Shown here piece after piece: positions 1 through 11,560 of a DNA stretch of 64,000 nt; position 1 is the stretch's first letter, and each line of letters opens with the position of its first letter. Source of the stretch: Eledone cirrhosa. Taxonomy: Eukaryota > Mollusca > Cephalopoda > Octopoda > Eledonidae. The stretch is from contig OZ024743.1 in NCBI GenBank assembly GCA_964016885.1, forward strand, positions 341,351,407 through 341,415,406, given 5' to 3'. The notes under the pieces are model-generated. The model did not search any database. It was given only the letters and a program-made list of their open reading frames with translations, and was not told the DNA's origin. Position numbers and translations under genes: made by a program.

Positions 1-10
1 GTACAAACAA

Positions 11-181
11 AAAATGGCTTCTACTTTTGGCAAAGGCCAATTACTGGTACATTATTTTATCGAACCCGGAAGGATGAAAGGCAAAGTTAACCTCGGCGGG
101 ATTTGAACTCAGTCCGTAAAGGGACGTAACTCTATGATGCAAAGCATGGCGTCCCAACCTCTTCCGATACGGCCAATCCAC
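11..181 (-). mobile_element. tRNA-derived SINE, copy a
   Basis: Read on the minus strand, this begins with a tRNA-like head (GGATTGGCCGTATCGG...), has a B-box-like GAGTTCAAATCC, and ends in the family's 'ccaaaagtagaa' tail. The same sequence recurs at about 1327, 14297, 16796, 22788, 22971 and 23188, so it is a dispersed family. Such SINEs are transcribed by RNA polymerase III and copied by LINE machinery. This copy is diverged (GGCAAAGGCC where others read GGCACAAGGCC). I see no clear target-site duplication, and the left end is close to the window edge. Confidence 0.8.
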
Positions 182-182
182 C

Positions 183-1100
183 AAATAAAATAATGAACAG
201 CTCTTGTGTGGACTGTAATTGCTTTAGTCAAATTTTACTTTCAATGGCTCGGTCTATCCTGTGTCATGGCAATCAACTAGTATACATTTATACAGGTTCT
301 ACACCGTGTATTGAATCAGAAATCTCGTAGTTGTGAACTTATCTTCTTCGCCAACAGCAATCTAGAATGTTTGTTTTGTTGGGATTTGTTTGAATCAGTT
401 ATTCCGTAGAAATGCTTCCTCTCATTTATAATAGATTTTATATTACTATAGATTATAAATGTTTTTCCTTATTTTTTCTTTAGCTTACTTCAAATAAATT
501 TATGAATCTTTCAGTATGATAATTTAATTTAATTTAATTATTTGCTTGTACATCTTGTTAAATATTTAAAATCTTGATATCGAGTGAATGAAAGTTATCT
601 CTCGATGTTTTTGATTTTGTTTTATTTCAGAACTCATCTTCTTAATGCACTAGAAAATTAACATCTTTAGGAAGTTTTACTATTTCTATTTTATATTGTA
701 AAAGAAATAATCAATGAATGGAAGATCTCAATATTATTGAAATATTTTTTTTCAAAATATCTCTGCATAATTTTTTCTTCACTAAAATTCTCGCGGAATT
801 GAATTTCATCAAAGAAATTTACCAATACAAATTAAAATAACAAGCATGAAGTATTTATTTCAATTAATAGAATATTATTGGTGAATATTAGAAAAATACC
901 AATTAATATCGGAGCTACACTTGTTTAGCAAGTAGTCTGATCTGAGATCGAATGCTGAAACTGAATCAATTACCTCATTGACGTAATTAAAATATAAATA
1001 CACAATAATATTTTCTATTTAATATCATAATAGTATTACATATAATAAAGTGTCAAACAATCTTTGTCAGACAGTTAGGAATTGATTCCTATATATACAA
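183..1100. other. AT-rich intergenic stretch, no feature recognised
   Basis: About 900 bp of AT-rich sequence without a long open frame, RNA gene or recognisable repeat family. It ends in a (CA)n/(TA)n tract. Confidence 0.6.
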
Positions 1101-1121
1101 ACACACACACACACACACACG

Positions 1122-1215
<94 letters not shown>
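1101..1215. repeat. (CA)n followed by (TA)n microsatellite
   Basis: A short (AC)n run interrupted by GC dinucleotides passes directly into about 75 bp of uninterrupted (TA)n. The compound pattern is common elsewhere in the window (14.6, 23.9, 62.7 kb). Confidence 0.95.
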
Positions 1216-1218
<3 letters not shown>

Positions 1219-1326
1219 GTATAGGAAGAACAAACGACTAGGCAAACGATTAGAGATTAGATGAGAATAATTTAATTAAAATCGTTCTTTAACAAGTGTT
1301 TCAGTACAGCATCAGTCTACGGCGCT

Positions 1327-1506
1327 GGATTGGCAGTATCAGTAGAGAGTCGGACGCCATGCTACGGCATTTTATGATCTGAGTTCAAATCCCGCCGATG
1401 TTAACTTTGCCTTTCATTCTACGGATGGCGATAAAATAAAGTACCAGTAATGCACTGAAATAATTGCTGGACTTGTGCCAAAAGTAGAAACAATTATTAT
1501 TATTAT
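1327..1506 (+). mobile_element. tRNA-derived SINE, copy b
   Basis: Plus-strand full-length-looking copy. The head is GGATTGGCAGTATCAG, there is a B-box-like GAGTTCAAATCC near 1381, and a body with 'taactttgcctttcat' follows. The tail 'gtgccaaaagtagaaacaatt' runs into a short (ATT)n. Same family as copy a in the opposite orientation. Confidence 0.85.
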
Positions 1507-2879
1507 GCCCAATCGCTAGCATTACGTAAACACTGCACCTCTTCAGAATGATTTCATAGTTCGAGGTGAGGTCGCTACATCTTGCAGTAAGGATTTTTCT
1601 TACTGTTATCTACTCAGACCAATTGTTCTACACTAATAGAGATGGTGCAAGAAACGGAGGCGTGGGAGGGACAGGAAGAGTAAAGTAAGCACAATAATCA
1701 AAACAATAAAAAACCAAAATAACTAAAAGGGTGTGTGTTTACTTATACATAAACACACTTGTACACCTAAATATAGGTATATATATATACACACACCCCC
1801 ACATATACATATTTATATACCTCACGTATACCCATACACGCATACGCACACTCACACGTATTCTTATATATATATACACACGCACACCTATGCATACGTA
1901 AATACGCTTATACATATATAACACACATACATACGTACATATACTCATCTACATTTATATATATATATATATATGTATGTAAAAGGTAAACAGAAATAAC
2001 AACCCAATCCGTACAGTATATGGACGGTATATATTAGGTTAACACTTGATATAGCAGGAAGAGGGTCTTAATGTTTCTGTCGCTAGTCCTTTATCAGAAG
2101 AAAGAATGAGAAATAAAATAGATTAAGGGGACAGGCGGGATCGGATTGGAAAAAATATATATATATACATTTTGACTGCTTACTTGTCTCTTTTATGGGT
2201 TATACGTCTGTATATGTATTTGTATAGATGTGTACGGGTGTATGTATGTAGGTATGTACGAGTGTAAAGACATGTATATATGCCCGTATGGACACATGTA
2301 GTATGTCTGTGTACATATATATAACCTTCATAGGTTTTGGCCCGTATTGGCCCATGCCATGTGTAACTTAATAGCCCCACCTGGTGAAGTCTTTCAAATC
2401 AAGATTTGGACACCATGGCCCACTCAAGAAGGGAGTTATTGGTTGCGGAGACATATCTGTGTGTAGGAGGTTTATCCGGGATCGCTTGTAAGAATTTGTT
2501 CTAAGACCTCCTGAACTTTATGGGGTCCCTTTCTGTTTTAATGTGCTTTTGTGTAATATTAAAGAGAGCGGAGCCAATTGAGGTCCAGGCATACATAGAA
2601 TCACCCCCACCCCCACATATATACACACACATATATATATATATATATAAATATATAATTTCAGCGAGATCGTATTTTGGCGGTAGCCCAAAAGAAAACG
2701 AGACGTAATGTTCGAGATATGCGGCAAGCGTTCAATGGACTAAAAGAAGACCAGAGCAATTAACATACGTTATAGAGGCCAGACAAAATGAAAATAGTGG
2801 ACGTGAAGCCCTCAGCCACTGGAGCCAATAAAACGAAACAAGCTAAACAGCTTAACAAAAGATATATATTGGATTGTAA
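1507..2879. other. Low-complexity intergenic region
   Basis: Contains imperfect CA/TA-rich tracts (about 1735-1975 and 2600-2660) and unremarkable sequence between. Short open frames of 60-70 codons here are periodic Tyr/Ile/Thr/His strings produced by dinucleotide repeats, not genes. A possible hammerhead relic on the minus strand at 2073-2097 is discussed under findings. Confidence 0.6.
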
Positions 2880-2935
2880 AGTATGAAATTTGTAAAAATT
2901 TGTTGAAAATAACAAATTTCTATAAATTTCATACT
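2880..2935. repeat. Hairpin: 25-nt inverted repeat with 6-nt loop
   Basis: Arms 2880-2904 and 2911-2935 match at about 23 of 25 positions around the loop GAAAAT. The hairpin is AT-rich. Function unknown; it lies about 50 bp upstream of the hammerhead-bearing repeat unit. Confidence 0.8.
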
Positions 2936-2987
2936 TGACGACCTAATATATATATAAATTCAGTTTAACATTTCATGTATTCACCCA

Positions 2988-3450
2988 TGTAGAGCGATAA
3001 AAATATTTGTTAGTTATTTGCTATAGCAAAGCCGGCATTAATCGCTCGTCTACATAAATCTGACTGGTCTATCTACTGATATGCAAATATTGCTGATCAA
3101 TGGGTCTGCTAATATGCAGAACTGAATGATCAGGCTGTCTGCTAATATGCAAATCAGATTGATAAGTCACTGTATATTCTAGAAAATATCATATACTTTC
3201 ACTAGTTCTGGTAGTTTGGCAGGTGATCAGTATACGGTACTGATGAAGGGTAATAGCCCAGAAACACGAGTGTCTTCCGTTCTGTTTATATGCCAACAAA
3301 ACAGCAAGAATGCGGGCTCATTCTACTGACATGACTTAAGAGGCTGTTTGATTATTTCGAACGAATCGAATATTATTATTAATATTCGAAAATCTCAGAT
3401 TTACATTTCTTGTAATTAGCCATGTAGAGCGATAAAACTATTTGTTATAT
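2988..3450 (+). repeat. Hammerhead-bearing repeat unit (about 433 bp) with start of a second unit
   Basis: The string CATGTAGAGCGATAAAA occurs at about 2988 and again at about 3421, each followed by a TATTTGTTA-like run. This suggests one complete unit of about 433 bp and the beginning of another. One hammerhead ribozyme lies inside the unit. The unit shares a stretch (GGCAG...GTATACGGT-CTGATGA) with the ~460-bp units at 11.7-13.7 kb, so the two repeats are related. Known hammerhead-bearing repeats include Penelope terminal repeats, retrozymes and some satellites. Which class this belongs to is not decided here. Confidence 0.6.
3231..3284 (+). ncRNA. Hammerhead ribozyme (type I, short stem III)
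   Basis: The conserved core is present in order: CTGATGA (3240-3246), stem II GGGT/GCCC (3248-3251 with 3256-3259, loop AATA), GAAA (3261-3264), stem III CAC/GTG with a 2-nt GA loop (3265-3272), then the GTC cleavage triplet (3272-3274). Stem I pairs 3234-3239 with 3275-3280 apart from one U-U mismatch. The usual G-C pair at the base of stem II is replaced by A3247 and A3260, which should weaken activity. Predicted self-cleavage is after C3274. A very short stem III is typical of hammerheads in Penelope-like elements, which are thought to work as dimers. Confidence 0.75.
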
Positions 3451-3509
3451 ATATATATATGTATATAACAAAAGACGGCTAACCTCCGGCCTTTTCGACA
3501 GATAGATCC

Positions 3510-3510
3510 G

Positions 3511-3560
<50 letters not shown>
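3510..3560. repeat. (AT)n microsatellite
   Basis: Uninterrupted AT dinucleotide tract between the hammerhead-bearing repeat and the foldback structure. Confidence 0.95.
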
Positions 3561-3561
<1 letters not shown>

Positions 3562-3686
3562 CGAAGGAAATGTGGTAAGGAACCAGGTGGACCATAACGC
3601 ACCAAAGTACTCAATACTTGGGGTAGTAGAGTGGGTAATAGGAACCAGTAAGACCCCGACGGCTGAGCTCAAGCCGTTTCGACGGA

Positions 3687-4389
3687 CCATCAATAGATAT
3701 ATATTCAAGTGGGCTCCTATAATTCATCAGTGGGTGCCCCAATAATACTAATATTGATAATCTAACCAACATCAGTATTTAGCGATAATCATCATCCTCT
3801 GTGCCTGAGGTATCTGTCAGGTTGCCAGTCCAGCAGTTTTAAAGAAGTGCTCAAACTGATTCAAAAAATGAGGAAGTAAATTACCGCCAGAAAAACAATA
3901 CATGCGCATGACAATGAATTCTGAAAGCAATTCAGGCCACGTGCTAAGAACTCAACAGAAACGAATATATATATATATTTCGTTTCTGAATTTGTTTAGC
4001 AAGATTCATTATCTGAAAACGTGTGTTGAAACCGATATTGTTATACTTTGGGAGCGTCATGTTGCCAATAAGAAACACACGCACCAGATGCTTTCACATA
4101 AATATTTTTTCAATTTTCAATTGAGTTCTTAGCACGTGGCCTGAATTCCTTTCAGAATTCATTGTCATGCGCATGTATTGTTTTTCTGGCGGTAATTTAC
4201 TTCCTCATTTTTTGAATCAGTTTGAGCACTTCTTTAAAACTGCTGGACTGGCAACCTGACAGATACCTCAGGCACAGAGGATGATGATTATCGCTAAATA
4301 CTGATGTTGGTTAGATTATCAATATTAGTATTATTGGGGCACCCACTGATGAATTATAGGAGCCCACTTGAATATATATCTATTGATGG
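3687..4389. repeat. Foldback element: two 269-bp inverted arms
   Basis: Left arm 3687-3955 and right arm 4121-4389 are reverse complements of equal length. Where I compared them base by base they differ only rarely (for example G/C in 'gaaagcaattc' versus 'gaattcctttc'). The 165-bp spacer holds a sequence (about 3970-4070) that recurs at 21057-21155. No transposase is encoded. The high arm identity implies a recent inverted duplication, a recent foldback insertion, or an assembly artefact. I cannot identify a target-site duplication. Confidence 0.85.
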
Positions 4390-4643
4390 TATACAAGCTC
4401 CTACATAAATTGGTATAATTTCACCCAAATTGTAGGAATCCTATAATGAAACGAGACGTCCGTCTGGGAAGAGATATATTAGATATGTCTCATATGAAAT
4501 AATACAGCCAATTTTCCACGCAATACTTTTAGTTAGCACCCCGAACGCATAATTGGGAATATAATCACTTATTTCCTAATGTTTGTTGAGTGAGTTGGAA
4601 TTTGGCCGGAGTGTCGCTAAAAAGCTTTCTCCGATATTGTATT

Positions 4644-4687
<44 letters not shown>

Positions 4688-7600
4688 CGACTAAACACGA
4701 TGAAGTACAACTATGGTGGCCCCTTGAACTTTCTATTTTCTAACTGAAAATTCATGAACATATTTTCTAAACCAAATTTCACTAATTTATCAAATAAAGA
4801 TGTTTACGCTTTGTTTTTAATTTTATTCATTACTAAACCACAGTAAATTGGTCAACGGGATAAAACGTAAATTTACATTACATGGGGACATGATTCAGCT
4901 CCATCATTTGCAATGTGGTTTATTCTTACTAAAAAACACGTGGCCCTTCCCCCCTTGATATTCTAATTACTGAATATTTTGCTAAATAGTTAATGCGGAC
5001 CTAACGAGATAGCACTTATGCAGTCGCTTCATCTATTTTATTCTGTTATGCAGTTAAATTCCGTCAATAAAATCATGTAGTCCTAGATTTGCAAAAACAC
5101 GGTATAATCATGACAGGAAATCTTTTGATCAAAGATATGTTCAATCAGTTGCTGATCTTTTTTGAAAACAACAGTGGTTAATTAATCTACATGGGAAAAG
5201 ATAATCAAACTCCCATTCTTTCTGTGACTAAATCATACAAAAAATATATTTCTTGCTTGAACAGTAAGATACGCAGTTACTAATGATGTTCTACTCTAAT
5301 CGTTAATGTGTCTGATTAATAACAATGCTGCTTCATATCTTAGTTACTATACCATAATAATGTGGTTTCAGTCAACATGGGCTTCATACCCTCAATTTAA
5401 TGGAAGAACTATAAATTATTTAATCCACAATAGTATTTGACTTTGACCGCTATTTAATCAACTCCAGAACGATGAAAAGACAATGGTCGATACTGGCGGA
5501 GATTCAAATGAGAACATAGGGAACCGTAAGGTATTTTGTCCACCGCTCGGGCAATTTTGCCAAGCCATCGCTTTTACGCATAAGATCACTTAAAGATGTT
5601 CGTAGCGATCACTTTCATTATAAAATCTATTCAGATGCTGCAAGGAAAACACATTTACATAGAATCATTTTCATAATCGCCTTAGCGCTATTTCATTCTA
5701 TTAATCAGTCTGGTCATTTGATTAAGACTTGAACGAATCTGGCGCCTCTTGTGCAAGCTGTCGCTGACTGTCTTCACTAGTTCCTGATGTTATTGTTCAT
5801 ATTTCTCTCATTATTATGGTGATGGTGGGAAGAAAGTATTGCTAGTTGGGGTAGTGGTGGTGGTGGTTAATGGTGGTGGTGGTGTTAATGGAGGTGGTAC
5901 TAAGTTCCTGCTGGTGATATCTAGGACTTACTGTGTAGCTACTAGAGTGAAAATATTTGTCAACTAACTTGCCATGGTTTACGTCATGGGAAATTGTTTA
6001 CGCTTGTTAGGTGACGTCAAACAGATTAGGGTATTTTATTTATTTCTTGATTTTTTAAAGTAATTTATATTTCAATCTTGTTAACCCAGAATTAACGAAA
6101 CGAGAAATTAAATTATCGATACTTGACTCCTTTTCCTTGAGTGCTTATAAAGTATATTGATGTCGGTGTTTGTTTTTTTGCTTGCTAATTTTATGCTGGT
6201 GATGTTGTGCGTGTATGTAATTATGATTCTAACGAGAATGAGATAGACGGCGCCTGTGTTTAGGGTGGCGAACATGCTGATGGCTGTAACAGTATGGGTT
6301 GTCGATGCGTTAGGAGTCGAAGACGGTGGTCATGGTGACGAATGTTGATAGTGTCTATTCGTGATGGTGATAGTGTTTGTGCTGAATTTATTGATGGTGG
6401 TGATGACGGTGACCTTGATAGCGGTAATGAAGGAGATGATGTCTATGATAACTGTGAAGTTGCTGGTGGGGCGTTAGTGCCAGCAGTTGTTTACGCTTGA
6501 CACAAAATTGCTTTCAATTAAGATTTGCTTTACATAGTCGGATATTTGAATCACTTTCGGTTTGTTTACTTTTTTGTTTGTTTGTTCTCTCTCTCCTTTC
6601 AGTTTTATCTCTATATCTTGTCCTTTCTCTCAATTTTCTCTCTGTGTACTTATTCCCTATCTCTCTCTCTATCTCTCTTTCTCTCTCTCTCTCTTTCACT
6701 CTCTTTTACGCCTTTTTCTCATTCTCACATCTCTTCTCACCTATTTTAAACATGAAATAAATTCATCAGACAGCTACTTATTTTATATAGGACTTCATCT
6801 AGACTTTGCGCATTTCTCACTTGATGACGTTATTTGATTTCCAAATAAATTTGTCAAGTTAATTAATCCCTACGGCTAAAAAAAAATGAAAATAAAGAAA
6901 TTTTCAATTAAATTTCTTCGTTTTTTTTTCAAGTGTTCCTCTTCAGATGCGTTAGATTTTTCTACAGTCTTTTTATGTTTGTGCACACGTTGAATTAAGT
7001 GTGTATGATACACTTTGTTATGTAATTAGTATTGCTGTCGTTGTTGTTTTGTCCTAGCTAGGTTGCTGATCAAAGATAGTTTCTGTCGTAAACATACATT
7101 ATTCAAACAGTGCATCAGGTAAACATATATAGAAAAGATCTATGGTCAGAGGCAAGTAAGCAGAAATTCCTGTCATTATCTTACTGTCGTGTTATTTTTC
7201 ATTTGGACATGTTCTATCTCTAATGACATTATACAATGTATTCTTCCTTATTCAAGACGTTAGTTGACACTCCGTTATTTGACACCTATTTCTAGCCGGC
7301 CAGGTGACTCGTAAATGTTGCCTCATTGGCTCATATTTTTCTGTAGTGTGTTTGTTGTTGATGATGAAGCTATTGTTTAGCACTAATCAGGTAGATACTG
7401 ATTACGGAGCATTTCAATGTTGAATAGTCCGTTTTTTCCAGATATTGTTAGCTCGGGTTTACATTATTGAATTTGTATAGTGTGATGTGAAAAAGATTTC
7501 TCGATTATTTCTAGCAGATTCTTTTAAAATAATCACAATATTTTTAGAGTATTCACCAATATACTATCCAACGTGTACTTCCCACCTTTTACAGAGGTAA
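4390..7600. other. Intergenic region with simple-sequence tracts
   Basis: No gene recognised over 3.2 kb. It holds (AT)n at 4650-4685, a GGT/GAT-rich stretch at 5812-5903 and again diffusely at 6220-6475, and a CT-rich tract at 6585-6712. The overlapping open frames on both strands of the CT-rich tract are low-complexity artefacts. The rest is AT-rich without motif. Confidence 0.6.
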
Positions 7601-7601
7601 G

Positions 7602-8150
7602 GTGTTACTTGATAAAGAACCGGCTGCTATTTCTAGCAAGCGAAGGGCAGCTTATTCTTTGATTCTATATCAGTCGTACTACAGTGGATACAGCATGGCT
7701 AAGATAGGTGTTTCGCAATCATTAGGTCCCATGGGTCGAACAATTGTAACCGTCAGTGCTTCAATTGTCTTTCGGAAACAAGAAATGAAGTGTATCGGTT
7801 TTATGGAAGAGAAACTTCGTATCGTCTGATGCAATAGTATTACCAGATGGACAAAGGACAAACGGTACATACAACAGAAAATAGGTTAAAATACCTAGGC
7901 ATAGTGAAACCAAATACAATCAAAGGAAAGGGGAGGAAACGGGACATTTGAAAAACATATTTCAGAAGATTGAAGTTGCCCTTAAACATCAAATTTAAAT
8001 GAGAAAGACACCATCATGATGGCAATAAAAAGGTGGTTTGGTTCAATGATAATTTAAGAAGACGAAGTTGTCAAATGCAGCAAAACATGAAAAACAATGA
8101 CGATGAATGGTGTACTTCATCCCAAAAGTGATTTCGATATAAATAGCTCT
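7602..8150 (+). other. Unrecognised stretch with a 75-codon open frame
   Basis: The open frame at 7602-7829 has normal amino-acid complexity, but I recognise no family. The following sequence to 8150 reads like coding sequence with many stops. It could be a decayed transposon body. No start context, domain or neighbour supports a live gene. Confidence 0.25.
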
Positions 8151-8280
8151 TAAGAATCAGAGATGGCAGATGATTGTTAGGTTGTGGAAAGTGTATAAAC
8201 TGTGAGGAAGAAAACATTACTTGGTACATAAAGAAAGCTTTAGCTTTCTAGCTGATATTCTAAAGACGTGTGCAACTTAC

Positions 8281-8317
8281 TATATATATATATATAGCAT
8301 TTATATGTATCTATATC

Positions 8318-8348
<31 letters not shown>

Positions 8349-8408
8349 TAAAATAACAGATTAAAGTTTAAGCAAAGAATCGCTGCTTTCACCATATATA
8401 TATGTATA

Positions 8409-8452
<44 letters not shown>
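8281..8452. repeat. Compound (TA)n / (TC)n microsatellites
   Basis: Three TA-rich tracts (8281-8295, 8319-8343, 8427-8452) and a short CT run. They enclose 'ttattaaaataacagattaaagtttaa', a sequence that occurs in similar form near 21830. Confidence 0.9.
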
Positions 8453-8456
<4 letters not shown>

Positions 8457-8486
8457 TTAAGTTGTTAAACAATATTCGATGATTAT

Positions 8487-9956
8487 GTCAAATCCAGATG
8501 GATATTACTAGCTACTATTCTTCTATAACACTTAAACTTCTAAATAAGGCCCTCTGATATGCTTATAAGCATACCGATCTAACCACAAATGAAATAGATA
8601 TAATTTTAACAGCTAGAAGAACTCTCATTAACTTCAATAACGAACTTTGGACACGCTCAGATAGAGATAGAAACTTTGATATCACTATGGGGGCATCTGA
8701 TTCCGCGCAAATCACAGATCTTCTGGGAGTTTTCATATTAAACATGATAAATAGGAAACTGCCGGAGATTACCAGTGGTTTATGATGAGATTTTATTTAC
8801 GGTGGTCAAACACAATAATATAGAATTAAAAAGAGTTAAGAAAAGTATAATAGAATTCTTTAAAACGTACGACCTCAAATTAGAAGTAGAAAATGGTACC
8901 AAAATAGTTAATTTCCTTGACGTTACCTTCACCTTAAACACTGGCTTCTATTACCCTTTTCATAAGCCTAATGAACACTTAAGCTATGTTAGTAACTATT
9001 CAAATCACCCTAGATCTGCAAAAAACGCTATAGTAAATAGTGTGCAAAAACGTATTAATAAAATATCAGCTAATAAAGATATATTTGATAAAAATGCGAA
9101 ATATTACAACAACGCGTTAAAAAGAGCAGGATATATGAATAATATAGAATATGTAGATAATAACAATCCAAGTATTATTCCTAATAATAATAATAAAAAT
9201 TATAACACATATAAGAGTAACTCTAATGACTATAACTCAAACACACATACGCTAAATAAATCGAGAATACGAACTAGATCTAAACCAGTCATATGGTTTG
9301 CACCCCCAGCTTCGGCCGCACTTAAAACACCAATTGCAAAACTATTCTTTAAAGCTCTTGACACCTCTTTCTCTACTCAACATAAATACCATTCCATTTT
9401 TAATAGACATACCATTAAATTCGCAAATTCTACAACCAGTAACATGGCCCAAATCATCGCCAAATTACACGCCAAAATCCTAAAACCAAACCAACATAAT
9501 GATAATAATAATAGAGTTAACATTAATGATACTAAACCAAATTGTAATTGTAGAAATAAAAGTAATTGCCCTTTGCAAAATAATTGTTTAGATAGTAATT
9601 TGGTTTATAAATGCACCGTAAAAACTGACCATAAGACATACAATTACATTGGATCAACCTCGTCCACATTCAAACTTCGTTTCGCGAACCATAAATGCTC
9701 ATTCTCGAACTCTAAGAAGAAATCATCCACGTCTTTATCACAGCTCACATGGTCTTTAAAAGAGAAGAATCTGGAATACTCCATTCTTTGGACAAAACTT
9801 CGGAACTGTGGAATTTACCGCAACTCTAGTATTTCAAATAACTGCCCGCTCTGTACAATGGAAACCCTGTTTATTATTAATAATTATGAGACCCTAATTA
9901 ACAAAAAAAGTGAATTATTCTCTAATTGCCTCCGTAAAGCTCTGTCCACTTTTTGA
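8487..9956 (+). pseudogene. Penelope-like element: RT C-terminal part plus GIY-YIG endonuclease, frameshifted at the RT active site
   Basis: Penelope-like elements encode an RT related to telomerase fused to a GIY-YIG endonuclease. The upstream part (8487-8770, one in-frame TGA) shows RT motifs in the usual order: MDITSYYSSIT, LLNKAL, FDITMGASDSAQITDLLG. A frameshift then falls at the YxDD box, which now reads about GLY/DE, so the catalytic aspartates are lost. From 8775 a 393-codon frame is open. It has FLDVTFTL (47-54), the HKPNEHLSYVSNYSNHP thumb signature (63-79), KPVIWFAPP (170-178), a CNCRNKSNCPLQNNC cysteine motif (257-271), and a GIY-YIG domain with VYKC, YIGST (291-295), R302 and H306. 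The start given by the open frame is GTG, so it is a remnant and not a true start. The element is 5'-truncated. The Cys motif before GIY-YIG resembles Neptune/Nematis-type elements. Confidence 0.85.
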
Positions 9957-11560
9957 GTCTCACATAAAACGAGAAAGAAAGAACCAATAACAACTCGGTT
10001 ACCAGTAATATATAATCAACAGTAAAAAAACATCAATGGCCTTTAATATTGCTTTATTTTATAAATATGTATAGAAAAAACAACGTTAGAATGAATGACA
10101 ATATTTCAATTAGCATGCCTAAACATTGATACACACAACTTTATTTGTTAACTTTGATAAACACCATCATTTATCTATAATTTAGTACAATACCTAATCC
10201 TTACATATCTATTGAATTTATTTAACTGTGAATTTTTAATACATTTGTAATCTCTTTTAAATTTTAGTTTTAATACCCAATGCAAAAAAATTTTACGAAA
10301 CTTATCTATAACTCCAAATGTTTAATGACTTTTTGATCTATTATTTGTAGTATAATATAGCATATATTTCTTTTAAATATACTTACTGCACTATAAAATC
10401 TAAATTTGAGACGGATTCAAACTTATATATAAATGTGAACTTTTCACTGTACTTTCGATCTCTTATTTATTTATTTATTTATTTATAATATAATGTATTA
10501 TAATATATATGTAGTTATATATTGTATTTTATATATTTTTAAATATTTTTAAATATACCTACCATACTTCTATATACATAATTCAAATATAAAGAAAATA
10601 TCCAAACTAAAAATTATTATAGACATTATTTTGAACTTTATACATGCATTCATTGTTCGTTTTTCTTATATGTATATATATATATATTTAAATGTGACAC
10701 GTTGTTAAGATTCTAATGTTATCATTTACCTAATGTATAATACAATAATAATACCTAATATATATCTATATATATACATCACTATATCTAATAATATGTT
10801 GATGTCTTGCATGAAGAATAATTACTACATTTACACCCAATTATACATATGTATAAAATTTATCCGTAACATATTATTTTATTTTATTTTTATCTTCGTT
10901 GGTATTATTTACCTTAAACATACTGACTCATTAATATATACCTATATACATAATAGTTATTCAAATATTTATAACAATAATTACTTCAAAAGCTTTACAT
11001 ACCTAATATGTTGGGATATTTGTTAAAGTTTAGATTTAGGTAATTAATCAACAGTATAATATTTTATTCTTTATGTGCCAGCTAAATCCTTTAAAATGTT
11101 ATTCTCACAATTCAGAAGTTTAGAAATGATAACACACTTATCGAATTTATATAAATAATATATAAATAAATAGCAAATAATCCTGAAATCTGGAGTCTTC
11201 ACATTAATATTATAAATTAAATATTTCCAAATCTAACCGTTTAACTTACGACCCCCCCCCCACACACACACACTTTATCTTTCCTTCCTTATAAATCTGT
11301 TTCCTGTGGCTATCACTGGCTGTTATGATTCATGTGACGTTTCCCTAGATATATTGTAGTATCATAAAATTTAAAATTTTAGAACACTTTCAGTATGCAA
11401 CGTTTTTTCTTACTCACACATTCTCTAATGAATTCATTACGTTTTCGCACTTTCACACAGATATTATATAAGTACAATTTTCTATCGGGTAATCACTACC
11501 TTGATTAAATCTTAACCATTTAACATCTCAGGGTAGGTCTATATCATTATATTTCAGGGT
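9957..11560 (+). other. AT-rich tail between the Penelope-like ORF and a hammerhead
   Basis: About 1.6 kb, very AT-rich, with no coding potential beyond Ile/Tyr/Asn-rich chance frames (one at 10733-11026) and a short C/CA run near 11252. Its position suggests 3' untranslated or terminal-repeat sequence of the Penelope-like element, ending in the hammerhead at 11561. That assignment is inferred from order only. Confidence 0.45.

Noticed and set aside
1733..1948. Overlapping 62- and 69-codon frames
   Set aside because: Both are read from a CA/TA microsatellite and consist of Tyr, Ile, His and Thr strings; no coding signal.
6497..6837. Several 60-90-codon frames on both strands
   Set aside because: CT-rich tract producing Ser/Leu/Phe on one strand and Arg/Glu on the other.
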